A DNA stretch of 20,189 bases from a virus, in the IMG/VR virus record IMGVR_UViG_3300025887_000192, positions 1 to 20,189 of that record. One strand, 5' to 3'. The notes beneath the pieces are model-generated. The model worked only from the letters and a program-made list of their open reading frames with translations. It was not told where the DNA came from and did no database searches. The stretch's first letter is position 1, and each line of letters opens with the position of its first letter. Position numbers and translations under genes: made by a program. Below, in pieces: positions 14,469-20,189 of the stretch.

Positions 14469-14986
14469 ACTGTTCTATATTACTAAGCGATATTGATATT
14501 AATTGTAACAAGAAAGTTACAGGTGGTATCAAGAAAGCTATTCTAATGCTACAGAGTGATATCACTATCACCTTTGACCCATTAGATGAAACCCTTGTAT
14601 CTTCTGTTGCTACTGCAAACACTGTTACATTTGAACACAATGTAAAAGATGGTACAACTACATTCACTGAAAATAAAAACACTTCTAACGGATTAGGAGT
14701 TGTTTCAACTAATATTACTATTCAATCACCAGCTGTAGATAATAAGGTCAATAAGATTGACTATATGAGCCGCAGAGAGGACATTGTAGCGGTTCTACTG
14801 CACAATAATGACTCTGTGACTATCTCAGGGTGGATGGATGGCTTAACGATGAACTACGAGGCTAATAGTGGTACAGGAGTATCAGACAAGTCTTTCGTAA
14901 ACATCACACTAAACACAGAAAGTGGGATTGCATCTTTAGTTCTTGATGACAAGACTCCATTTACTGACCAAACAATATTTGCATAA
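14459..14986 (+). CDS. Tail tube-like protein (copy 2), TTG start
   Basis: The 175-residue beta-rich paralog of the protein at 13317 has NCNKKVTGGIKKAILM near its N-terminus, the matching core VTFEHNVKDGTTTFTENKN, REDIVAVLLHNNDSVTISG and a final strand-rich region. It may be a second tube subunit or a tail-completion ring of tube fold. The only in-frame start before the conserved N-terminal region is TTG at 14459, two bases after the endonuclease stop; the first in-frame ATG would remove about 29 residues, including the GGIKK segment that aligns with copy 1. MAF from TTG-GCT-TTC matches the ATG-GCT-TTC that begins the endonuclease. Translation probably depends on coupling to that gene. The stop overlaps the next ATG as TAATG. 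Confidence 0.7.
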   Translation: MAFNCSILLSDIDINCNKKVTGGIKKAILMLQSDITITFDPLDETLVSSVATANTVTFEHNVKDGTTTFTENKNTSNGLGVVSTNITIQSPAVDNKVNKIDYMSRREDIVAVLLHNNDSVTISGWMDGLTMNYEANSGTGVSDKSFVNITLNTESGIASLVLDDKTPFTDQTIFA

Positions 14987-15315
14987 TGGCGTACAGCTAC
15001 AGAGGTACGGGATATTTAGCTGATGCTGTAACTACTGACATTGGAAGAAAGGTTTACCTTTTCAGAAGTGGTGGTTATCAAGGCTCTTCCACTGAAGTAG
15101 GGTACAAGAACTTTGGTCTTCGTGTATTTAATGATGGTGGTACTATAGAGTCTTACGATTGTATATCTGCTGAGATTACTGCACTACAGAACATAAATTC
15201 TGAGACGGGACTATTAGCATTCTTGCTTGAAGATATTCCTTCTTCGGCTACTATAGAGGCTAAGAGCTGCTTATTAGCATCTTATAACGCACTTGTTGCA
15301 ATACAAATAGCATAA
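14986..15315 (+). CDS. Hypothetical small tail protein (109 aa)
   Basis: I do not recognise this protein. It is glycine/serine-rich at the N-terminus (MAYSYRGTGYLADAV, GRKVYLFRSGGYQGSS), with probable short strands, and ends in an alanine/leucine-rich helix-like stretch (KSCLLASYNALVAIQIA). There is no signal peptide, transmembrane helix or catalytic motif. It is coupled to the preceding tube gene by TAATG and lies one base before the first fibre gene. Its position suggests a tail-tip adaptor or a fibre-associated structural protein. Conservation between relatives would be the first clue to its job. Confidence 0.45.
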   Translation: MAYSYRGTGYLADAVTTDIGRKVYLFRSGGYQGSSTEVGYKNFGLRVFNDGGTIESYDCISAEITALQNINSETGLLAFLLEDIPSSATIEAKSCLLASYNALVAIQIA

Positions 15316-15316
15316 T

Positions 15317-17071
15317 ATGAGTAACGCATTTGACAAGGCATCTTTGGTGATGCTCCCTCACGCATACGAGGAGGGCAAGTTATATAGTTTAAAGCCTACG
15401 GATAGGAGTGGTGACTTTAATTTTAGTAGAGGAACGGATACTGCTACGAGAGTAGGTGAGGACGGATACATCAAGAAGGAGTATGGTAACGTACTTGAGC
15501 AGAGTAATAATTTTTCGGATACATCTGCTTGGCAAAGTTCAGGGCTTGATACTCCAGAAAGTGGATATTTAGGATATGATGGTACGAATGATGCTTGGAA
15601 AATAACTGCTAATGCTACAAATGGATATTTAAGAGATTTCACTACTATATCTGGAGTTCAAACACATAGTTTCTATGTCAAAGAGGGAAATGTAAGTTGG
15701 TTTCAAATTAGAGTTTATACATCGGTTACCGAGTCTGCTTGGTTTGATTTGAGTGGTGATGGTGCATTAGGTTCTTCATCGGGAATTTCATCCTTTATTG
15801 AATCAGCAGGAAATGGATTCTTTAGATGCTCTTTTACGACATCAGGAAGTGTTACTCAAATACGATTGTTTATTGGAGATAATGGTTCTACAAGTATTTC
15901 AGCAGGAGACTATTTATACATCCAAGATGCACAGCTCAACCCAGGCCTTGTAGCCTACCCATACTTAGAAACAACTACAGCACCTGTATACGGAGGCCTC
16001 ACAGACGATATGCCGAGACTTGACTATAGTGGTGGAGCTACTTGTCCAAGTCTATTATTGGAGCCGAGTAGAAGTAATTTATTGTCCCAGTCAGAGTATT
16101 TAAATGCTTCAATAATAGCACGAAGCAATGATTTTATAATAAATACAAGCGATACAACAAGCCCCGAAGGATTAAACAATGCTTGTAAGTTTGAATTTAT
16201 ACCGGGTGGCGCAAGATACTTTGGTCGTAATGTAGGGACATTAAATGACGCCACAACATCTGTTTTTGTAAAAGCTGGTTCACATCAATATATTCAATAT
16301 GTAACAAGTACAAATTCAACATTTGCAGTCAATTTTGATGTAGCAAATGGAACCTCAAATGTTGTAGGAACCTTACCAAGTGGAGCAACCTATGATATTG
16401 AAGATTACGGAAACGGATGGTATAGAATTTGGGTATCACACGACCATTTAGGCACAGCACCAAGTGTATACTGGTGGGTAGCAAATGACTTAAATACACC
16501 TCGGGCACAAGCCGCTACAAGTGCTGGAGATATGTATTTTTACGGCTTCCAAATAGAAGCAGGCTCTTACCCAACCTCGTACATTCCAACCTATGGAAGC
16601 AGCCAAACGAGGGCTGCGGAAGGTCAAACATATACTGGCTTTTCTTCTTTGATTGGTCAAACGGAAGGTACTTTGTTTTTAGAGATTGAAGGACATTCAC
16701 CAAATGGCACCGAAATTTTTTCTTTAAATAGAACTACGACTAATGCTATTTTCTTGGATGCAAACAACGATATATATAGGGTTATTATTTGGGCTGATGG
16801 TGTGAGTTCTACTACATTTACATCAATTGCAAATACCGATAAAATCAAAATTGCCGTTGCATACCAATCAAACAATTTTGCTGTTTATGCTAATGGTTCG
16901 CAAATATTAACAAACAATACTTGGACTTGGACTCCAAATATTCTTATTGATACATTAAATTTTAATGTTGGTGGATATGTAAATTCAAAAAAATCATCAA
17001 AATTCAATCAATTAGTATTGTTTAAAGAACGATTAAGCGATGCAGAATTACAAGCCCTAACCACAGTATAA
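15317..17071 (+). CDS. Modular tail fibre/adhesin with jelly-roll and LamG-type domains (copy 1)
   Basis: The 584-residue protein probably mediates adsorption to a surface glycan. A conserved N-terminal cap (KASLVMLPHAYEEGKLYS, GTDTATRVGEDG) is followed by jelly-roll carbohydrate-binding-like module A (about 66-205, ending YIQDAQLNPG). Then come a joint PVYGGLTDDMPRLDY plus CPSLLLEPSRSN, module B (about 255-430, ending YGFQIEAGSYPTSYIPTYG) and a C-terminal LamG/concanavalin-like domain (about 445-584) with KIAVAYQSNNFAVYANGSQI and LVLFKERLSDAELQ. Modules A and B share texture (NGFFRC and NGWYRI before the closing strand). It is paralogous to the next gene, one base downstream. Several inner segments are more A/T-rich than the joints, which suggests mosaic history. 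Receptor specificity cannot be read. Confidence 0.75.
   Translation: MSNAFDKASLVMLPHAYEEGKLYSLKPTDRSGDFNFSRGTDTATRVGEDGYIKKEYGNVLEQSNNFSDTSAWQSSGLDTPESGYLGYDGTNDAWKITANATNGYLRDFTTISGVQTHSFYVKEGNVSWFQIRVYTSVTESAWFDLSGDGALGSSSGISSFIESAGNGFFRCSFTTSGSVTQIRLFIGDNGSTSISAGDYLYIQDAQLNPGLVAYPYLETTTAPVYGGLTDDMPRLDYSGGATCPSLLLEPSRSNLLSQSEYLNASIIARSNDFIINTSDTTSPEGLNNACKFEFIPGGARYFGRNVGTLNDATTSVFVKAGSHQYIQYVTSTNSTFAVNFDVANGTSNVVGTLPSGATYDIEDYGNGWYRIWVSHDHLGTAPSVYWWVANDLNTPRAQAATSAGDMYFYGFQIEAGSYPTSYIPTYGSSQTRAAEGQTYTGFSSLIGQTEGTLFLEIEGHSPNGTEIFSLNRTTTNAIFLDANNDIYRVIIWADGVSSTTFTSIANTDKIKIAVAYQSNNFAVYANGSQILTNNTWTWTPNILIDTLNFNVGGYVNSKKSSKFNQLVLFKERLSDAELQALTTV
15917..16071 (+). repeat. Conserved joint block shared by fibre paralogs, copy 1
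   Basis: This 155-base segment encodes the end of module A and the linker to module B. It aligns with 17661-17812, differing mainly at third positions and by one extra codon. The last 23 bases (16049-16071) are identical to 17790-17812. A second shared block is 15572-15598 against 17319-17345, coding GYDGTNDAW. Confidence 0.8.
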
Positions 17072-17072
17072 T

Positions 17073-18731
17073 ATGGCACAATTCCCACTAATAGACCAAG
17101 CCTCTCTTGTAATGATACCAGGGGCTTACAAAGAAGGAAAAATATACAGCCAACTACCTACTGATGGTAGTGGTGATTTCACTTATACTCGTGGTACTGA
17201 TACTGCTACAAGGGTAAATGAAAACGGACTGATTGAGAAGGGGTATGAGAACACGCTGCTACAATCAAATAATTGGGCGCAAAGCGATTCGCAGTATGAA
17301 ATTACAGGCGGAGAAGCAGGATATGATGGTACTAACGATGCTTGGCTTGTAAACAAACTTGCTGCTGCATATTTCAGTAAAGATGCATTGGTGCTTACAG
17401 GTGTGATGACAATTAGTTTTTATGCTAAAGCAGGTAGTTTAGATAGAATTTTTGTATTTATAGGTGGTGATGCTGCAAGATTTGATTTAACAAATGGAAC
17501 TGCCGTATCCGCTGGTGGTAATTCTGTTTCTCAAAACATTGAATTAGTAAGCGGTACTACGGATTGGTACAGATGTTCTATTGTTCTTAATAAAACTAGT
17601 ACGCAGAACTTACTTATCAAACCTCAAAACTCATCTAACCAAGATGTAACAGGGACTATCTACATCCAAGACGCACAGCTCAACCAAGGCTTAGTTGCAT
17701 ACCCATACCTTGAAACTACTACTGTTCCTGTGTATGCAGGTCTTACAGATAATATGCCTCGCTTGGATTATACGGATGCTACTTGTCCGAGTCTATTATT
17801 GGAGCCGAGTAGGACTAATTTGATTAAGCAAAGTGAGTGGATGGGTGGGCTTACACTGCAAGAAATATCTGTTGATGTAGATAATACTGTTAGCCCAGAA
17901 GGTTATGCTAATGTTTCAAAAATAACAAGTTTAAATATTAGTAGTAAAATAACAAATAGCGGCATACCTTACGTTGCGGGAACCACATATACTTTTAGTG
18001 CTTGGGTTAAAAATATAGATGCATCAACAGTTCAGTTTTTATGGTATGACGGTTCATCAAATCGTGTCTATAAAGAAAATGAAGTAAACACAGAAACATT
18101 TACAAGAATTAGTTTTTCTTTTACCCCATCTAATACTATAAGTGGTCAGATTCAAATAGCAAGGGATTTGCCTGCAGGTCAATCGTTCTATGTTTATGGC
18201 GCACAACTTGAAGAAGGCTCTTACCCAACATCCTATATACCAACCTACGGCTCTGCTCAAACAAGAGCAGCAGACAATCCATTTCAATTAGATGTTACGA
18301 ATTTGACATCTACCTATAATACTTTGTACGCTGAATTTGAAGTAATCAGTATAACAAATCAAGGTAAAATCGCTTTGTCGGACAATGGTCAAACCAATAG
18401 GATGACTATTTATCAAAACGGTGGTGGTGTACTTCTATTACTAAATGCTAACGGTAGTGCCCAAACAGTTATACAGGCATCAAATGTTTTATCTGTAGGC
18501 ACAAATTACAAAGTGATTGCAAAGCATCAAGATGGAAGCCACGCACTATTTATTAATGGAACAAAGATTGGAGAAGAATCTTCAACAACGCCAACAGGGT
18601 TAAATAGGTTAAGATATGGGAATGAGGCAAATTCAATTTCATCTCAAAAATTCTCAGGGAATATTAAACAAACATTACTATTTCCAGTAGCACTTACTGA
18701 CCAAGAATGTATAGATTTAACAACACTATAA
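17073..18731 (+). CDS. Modular tail fibre/adhesin with jelly-roll and LamG-type domains (copy 2)
   Basis: The 552-residue tandem paralog of the preceding fibre gene has the same plan. An N-terminal cap (QASLVMIPGAYKEGKIYS, GTDTATRVNENG) leads to module A ending YIQDAQLNQGLVAYPYLET. The joint PVYAGLTDNMPRLDY and CPSLLLEPSRTN follows, then module B ending YGAQLEEGSYPTSYIPTYG, and a C-terminal LamG-like domain with YKVIAKHQDGSHALFINGTK and LLFPVALTDQEC. Sequence between the joints is strongly diverged from copy 1, while the joints are nearly identical. So the two probably bind different ligands or form different fibres, or a hetero-oligomer. It starts one base after the previous stop and ends one base before the next start, so all are one transcription unit. 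Confidence 0.75.
   Translation: MAQFPLIDQASLVMIPGAYKEGKIYSQLPTDGSGDFTYTRGTDTATRVNENGLIEKGYENTLLQSNNWAQSDSQYEITGGEAGYDGTNDAWLVNKLAAAYFSKDALVLTGVMTISFYAKAGSLDRIFVFIGGDAARFDLTNGTAVSAGGNSVSQNIELVSGTTDWYRCSIVLNKTSTQNLLIKPQNSSNQDVTGTIYIQDAQLNQGLVAYPYLETTTVPVYAGLTDNMPRLDYTDATCPSLLLEPSRTNLIKQSEWMGGLTLQEISVDVDNTVSPEGYANVSKITSLNISSKITNSGIPYVAGTTYTFSAWVKNIDASTVQFLWYDGSSNRVYKENEVNTETFTRISFSFTPSNTISGQIQIARDLPAGQSFYVYGAQLEEGSYPTSYIPTYGSAQTRAADNPFQLDVTNLTSTYNTLYAEFEVISITNQGKIALSDNGQTNRMTIYQNGGGVLLLLNANGSAQTVIQASNVLSVGTNYKVIAKHQDGSHALFINGTKIGEESSTTPTGLNRLRYGNEANSISSQKFSGNIKQTLLFPVALTDQECIDLTTL
17661..17812 (+). repeat. Conserved joint block shared by fibre paralogs, copy 2
   Basis: This is the partner of 15917-16071. 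The blocks could serve as sites for homologous recombination that reshuffles modules between the two fibre genes or with other phages. Confidence 0.8.
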
Positions 18732-18732
18732 A

Positions 18733-19101
18733 ATGAGACAATTTCGTAAATACGAGTTTGGCAGCAAAGGTGCTGCAACCACAAAAATTAATTCCTTAGG
18801 AGTTGACGAGGAAGGCAACCCTACACACAACCACTGCATAGTACAGCTTGGTAACATCGTCCTTCAAGAAGGAACATACGATGAAGAAGGTAACGAGCTT
18901 ACAGCTCCTGTACTATCCTCTAATTGGCACGTTGATGTGCTATGGGATGGTGTAGCAGAAAGCTCTTGGAGCAACAATATGATTTGGTGTGAGCCAGTAG
19001 GTCTACACGGATTTGGTGCTAAAGCAGCAGCAGAATATACAGCAGCTTGCTATGAGGCTAATCCAGATATGATTCCCGTAATTGAAGAAATAGAAGAGTA
19101 A
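18733..19101 (+). CDS. Hypothetical fibre-associated protein (122 aa)
   Basis: A small soluble protein with a basic N-terminus (MRQFRKYEFGSKG), a central HNHCIVQLGNIVLQEG strand region, a WHVDVLWDGVAESSWSNNMIW stretch, and a helical acidic tail (AAAEYTAACYEANPDMIP, ends IEEIEE). HNH here is just three consecutive residues and not an HNH nuclease motif: the rest of the zinc-finger fold is lacking. Similar small proteins with 'W.VDVLW' are, to my recollection, common next to fibre genes in Bacteroidetes phages, with no known function. It could be a fibre chaperone or attachment adaptor. It overlaps the next gene as TAATG. Confidence 0.55.
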   Translation: MRQFRKYEFGSKGAATTKINSLGVDEEGNPTHNHCIVQLGNIVLQEGTYDEEGNELTAPVLSSNWHVDVLWDGVAESSWSNNMIWCEPVGLHGFGAKAAAEYTAACYEANPDMIPVIEEIEE

Positions 19102-19460
19102 TGGCAAGTGTAAATTTAGTAGTTAAGGAAGACCTTGATATAACGTGTATGAAGAACGACACGTTTAAGCTTAATATGGATTGGGTAGACGGAGACAGCA
19201 ACCCTATAAACCTTACAGGTTATAGCTTCAAAGCTCAAGTAAGAGCTACTGAAACCTCTACTAATATATTGCTTACTTTTGAAAATAGCGACTTTACAGG
19301 TGATGCATTAGGTAACCTACTTATGCAAAAATCTGCATCTGCTATGAACGTTAAGGCGGGTGTTTATCGTTATGACTTGCAGACTACAGAGATTGCTACA
19401 GGTGATGTAAGCACTTGGTTAGGCGGCTTGTTTGAGATACAAGGTGACGTTACTGAATGA
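19101..19460 (+). CDS. BppU N-terminal-like baseplate/fibre protein (119 aa)
   Basis: The protein is predominantly beta with the pattern NDTFKLNMDWVDGDSNPINL followed by TGYSFKAQVRATE. This is the 'polarised property, then L-T-G-Y..AQVR' signature of the N-terminal Ig-like domain of BppU-type baseplate and fibre-base proteins, which anchor receptor-binding proteins to the baseplate. It is only the anchor domain in length. The strand sequence continues through YRYDLQTTEI to GLFEIQGDVTE. It overlaps the next fibre by ATGA (start 19457, stop 19458-19460), suggesting that this gene supplies the base and the following gene the shaft and tip of the same appendage. Confidence 0.65.
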   Translation: MASVNLVVKEDLDITCMKNDTFKLNMDWVDGDSNPINLTGYSFKAQVRATETSTNILLTFENSDFTGDALGNLLMQKSASAMNVKAGVYRYDLQTTEIATGDVSTWLGGLFEIQGDVTE

Positions 19461-20189
19461 GTGTAATTATTAATTTGACTGAGGGTAACCAAGTCACTAT
19501 ACAGAAGCAGGAGCCTCCTGTTATCACTTTAGAGAATGCTGTGGCTAATGAAGTTACAGTTACTCAAGGTGATAATATATCTGTGTCGTTACAAAACGTT
19601 ACTGCTAATCAAGTTAATATAACTCAGCAAGACAATATAGGTGTAACTTTAGAAAACCAATCACCTATGGCTGTTACAGTAAGTAACGGTCTTAGTGGTG
19701 GTGGATCGTGGGGAAGCATTACAGGTGAAATAACTGATCAGTCGGATTTGGTTACTTATGTGAATCGCACACGCACCTCGTTTGATATGCAGTCGCAAGA
19801 CGGAAGCGTTTTTACTATTGTAGTAAATAACGCGGGGCAGTTGCTTGTCATTCCCGAAGGCTCAAGCGCACCTACTATTGTGGGCATTCCAACCATCAGC
19901 GGTACGGAAGCGGTATGGTACACCTTACTTGCGGTTCCCGCAGCGGTTACGGGAAGCCCTACGCCGACAAGAGCGTGGCAATGGCAACGCAGTAGCAACG
20001 GCACGGATTGGGTGGATATTGAAGGCGCAACATCAATCAGTTATTTGCTTGTAGATTTAGACGGCAGTAACTATATAAGAGTAAAGCAAAGCGAGAGCAA
20101 TGTATTGGGAACGGCAACGGCAGAAAGCGCAAGTACGGGCGTTATCTTCCCATCGCGGTTCAGCACTACGCAATGGCAGAATATCAATC
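19457..20189 (+). CDS. Modular tail fibre with Ig-like domain, truncated by window end
   Basis: The visible 244 residues begin at an ATGA overlap. Residues 3-78 form a four-fold 20-residue repeat. Residues 84-102 (SWGSITGEITDQSDLVTYV) match the W-G-x-I-x-G...DL motif that marks joints in many tail fibres. Residues about 139-230 form an Ig-like domain, with AWQWQRSSNGTDWVDIEGATS and NYIRVKQSESN like bacterial surface Ig repeats. Local GC rises from about 30% at 19561-19620 to about 63% at 19921-19980, with the change near 19750-19800, just after the joint motif. I infer that this distal part was acquired from a different source. The C-terminus, with receptor-binding or trimerisation parts, lies beyond the edge. 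Confidence 0.8.
   Translation, partial: MSVIINLTEGNQVTIQKQEPPVITLENAVANEVTVTQGDNISVSLQNVTANQVNITQQDNIGVTLENQSPMAVTVSNGLSGGGSWGSITGEITDQSDLVTYVNRTRTSFDMQSQDGSVFTIVVNNAGQLLVIPEGSSAPTIVGIPTISGTEAVWYTLLAVPAAVTGSPTPTRAWQWQRSSNGTDWVDIEGATSISYLLVDLDGSNYIRVKQSESNVLGTATAESASTGVIFPSRFSTTQWQNIN
19463..19690 (+). repeat. 20-residue periodic repeat in fibre N-terminus
   Basis: Residues 3-78 of the fibre show a 20-residue period: N11QVTIQK, N31EVTVTQ, N51QVNITQ and M71AVTVSN are spaced at exactly 20. Neighbouring segments VITLENAVA, SVSLQNVTA and GVTLENQSP also align. The codons differ between units, so the repeat is old or under selection. It probably makes a regular beta shaft. Confidence 0.7.

Noticed and set aside
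15317-18731. Diversity-generating retroelement behind the paired fibre genes
   Set aside because: No reverse transcriptase gene is visible, and the paralogs differ by substitutions of all kinds and by length, not by adenine-specific changes between a template and a variable repeat.
18733-19101. HNH nuclease call for the 122-aa protein, because of the letters HNH
   Set aside because: Only three adjacent residues; the spacing and metal-binding residues of the HNH fold are missing.
19756-20054. Short frames on both strands within the last fibre gene
   Set aside because: They arise in the GC-rich part of a fibre frame that is open throughout and has a clear Ig-like domain.

Overview
The window is a single-strand, tightly packed structural-gene module from a tailed double-stranded DNA bacteriophage (or prophage) of a Bacteroidetes host, most likely a flavobacterium. 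The host call rests on three things seen in the sequence: low GC with AGA/AGG-rich coding, almost no Shine-Dalgarno-like sequence ahead of any start codon (starts sit instead in A/T-rich contexts such as TAAAATAAAATG), and protein types familiar from Bacteroidetes phages (tandem LamG/jelly-roll fibres, XkdF-type protease-scaffold). All genes I accept lie on the + strand. No tRNA, CRISPR array, insertion sequence or integrase is visible.

Layout. 1-2547: the tail end of an unidentified gene, the terminase small subunit candidate, the terminase large subunit with intact ATPase and nuclease motifs, and a 238-residue protein that may be a tail assembly chaperone. 2565-10767: two probable neck/tail-completion proteins, a 1291-residue tape measure protein, a beta-rich tail protein and a 901-residue tail tip/hub-like protein. 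10783-13258: a small conserved phage morphogenesis domain protein, a fused XkdF-type protease-scaffold and the major capsid protein. 13317-14986: two paralogous tail-tube-like proteins separated by a free-standing GIY-YIG homing endonuclease gene. 14986-20189: a small unknown protein, two tandem paralogous adhesin/fibre proteins with C-terminal LamG-type domains, two small proteins (one BppU-like), and the start of a modular fibre with an Ig-like domain.

The order is unusual: tape measure and tail genes stand between terminase and capsid, and no portal gene is present. Most genes overlap by 1-4 bases (TAATG, ATGA) or are 1-2 bases apart, so translation is probably coupled along a long polycistronic mRNA. 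Only six gaps reach 15 bases or more. Four of these carry, at or just after the upstream stop codon, the exact decamer TTGTAAATTA, which I did not find elsewhere. The capsid/tail-tube region also holds a GC-rich hairpin and a canonical intrinsic terminator, which could set the stoichiometry of capsid and tube against downstream fibres.

The most notable observations are: (1) the GIY-YIG gene sits exactly on the start codon of the second tube gene, flanked by a 14-bp direct repeat whose single mismatch turns ATG into TTG, so the endonuclease seems to have taken the original start and left the tube gene with a TTG start; (2) the intergenic decamer; (3) an abrupt GC jump inside the last fibre gene just after a W-G-S-I-T-G joint, pointing to recent domain acquisition.
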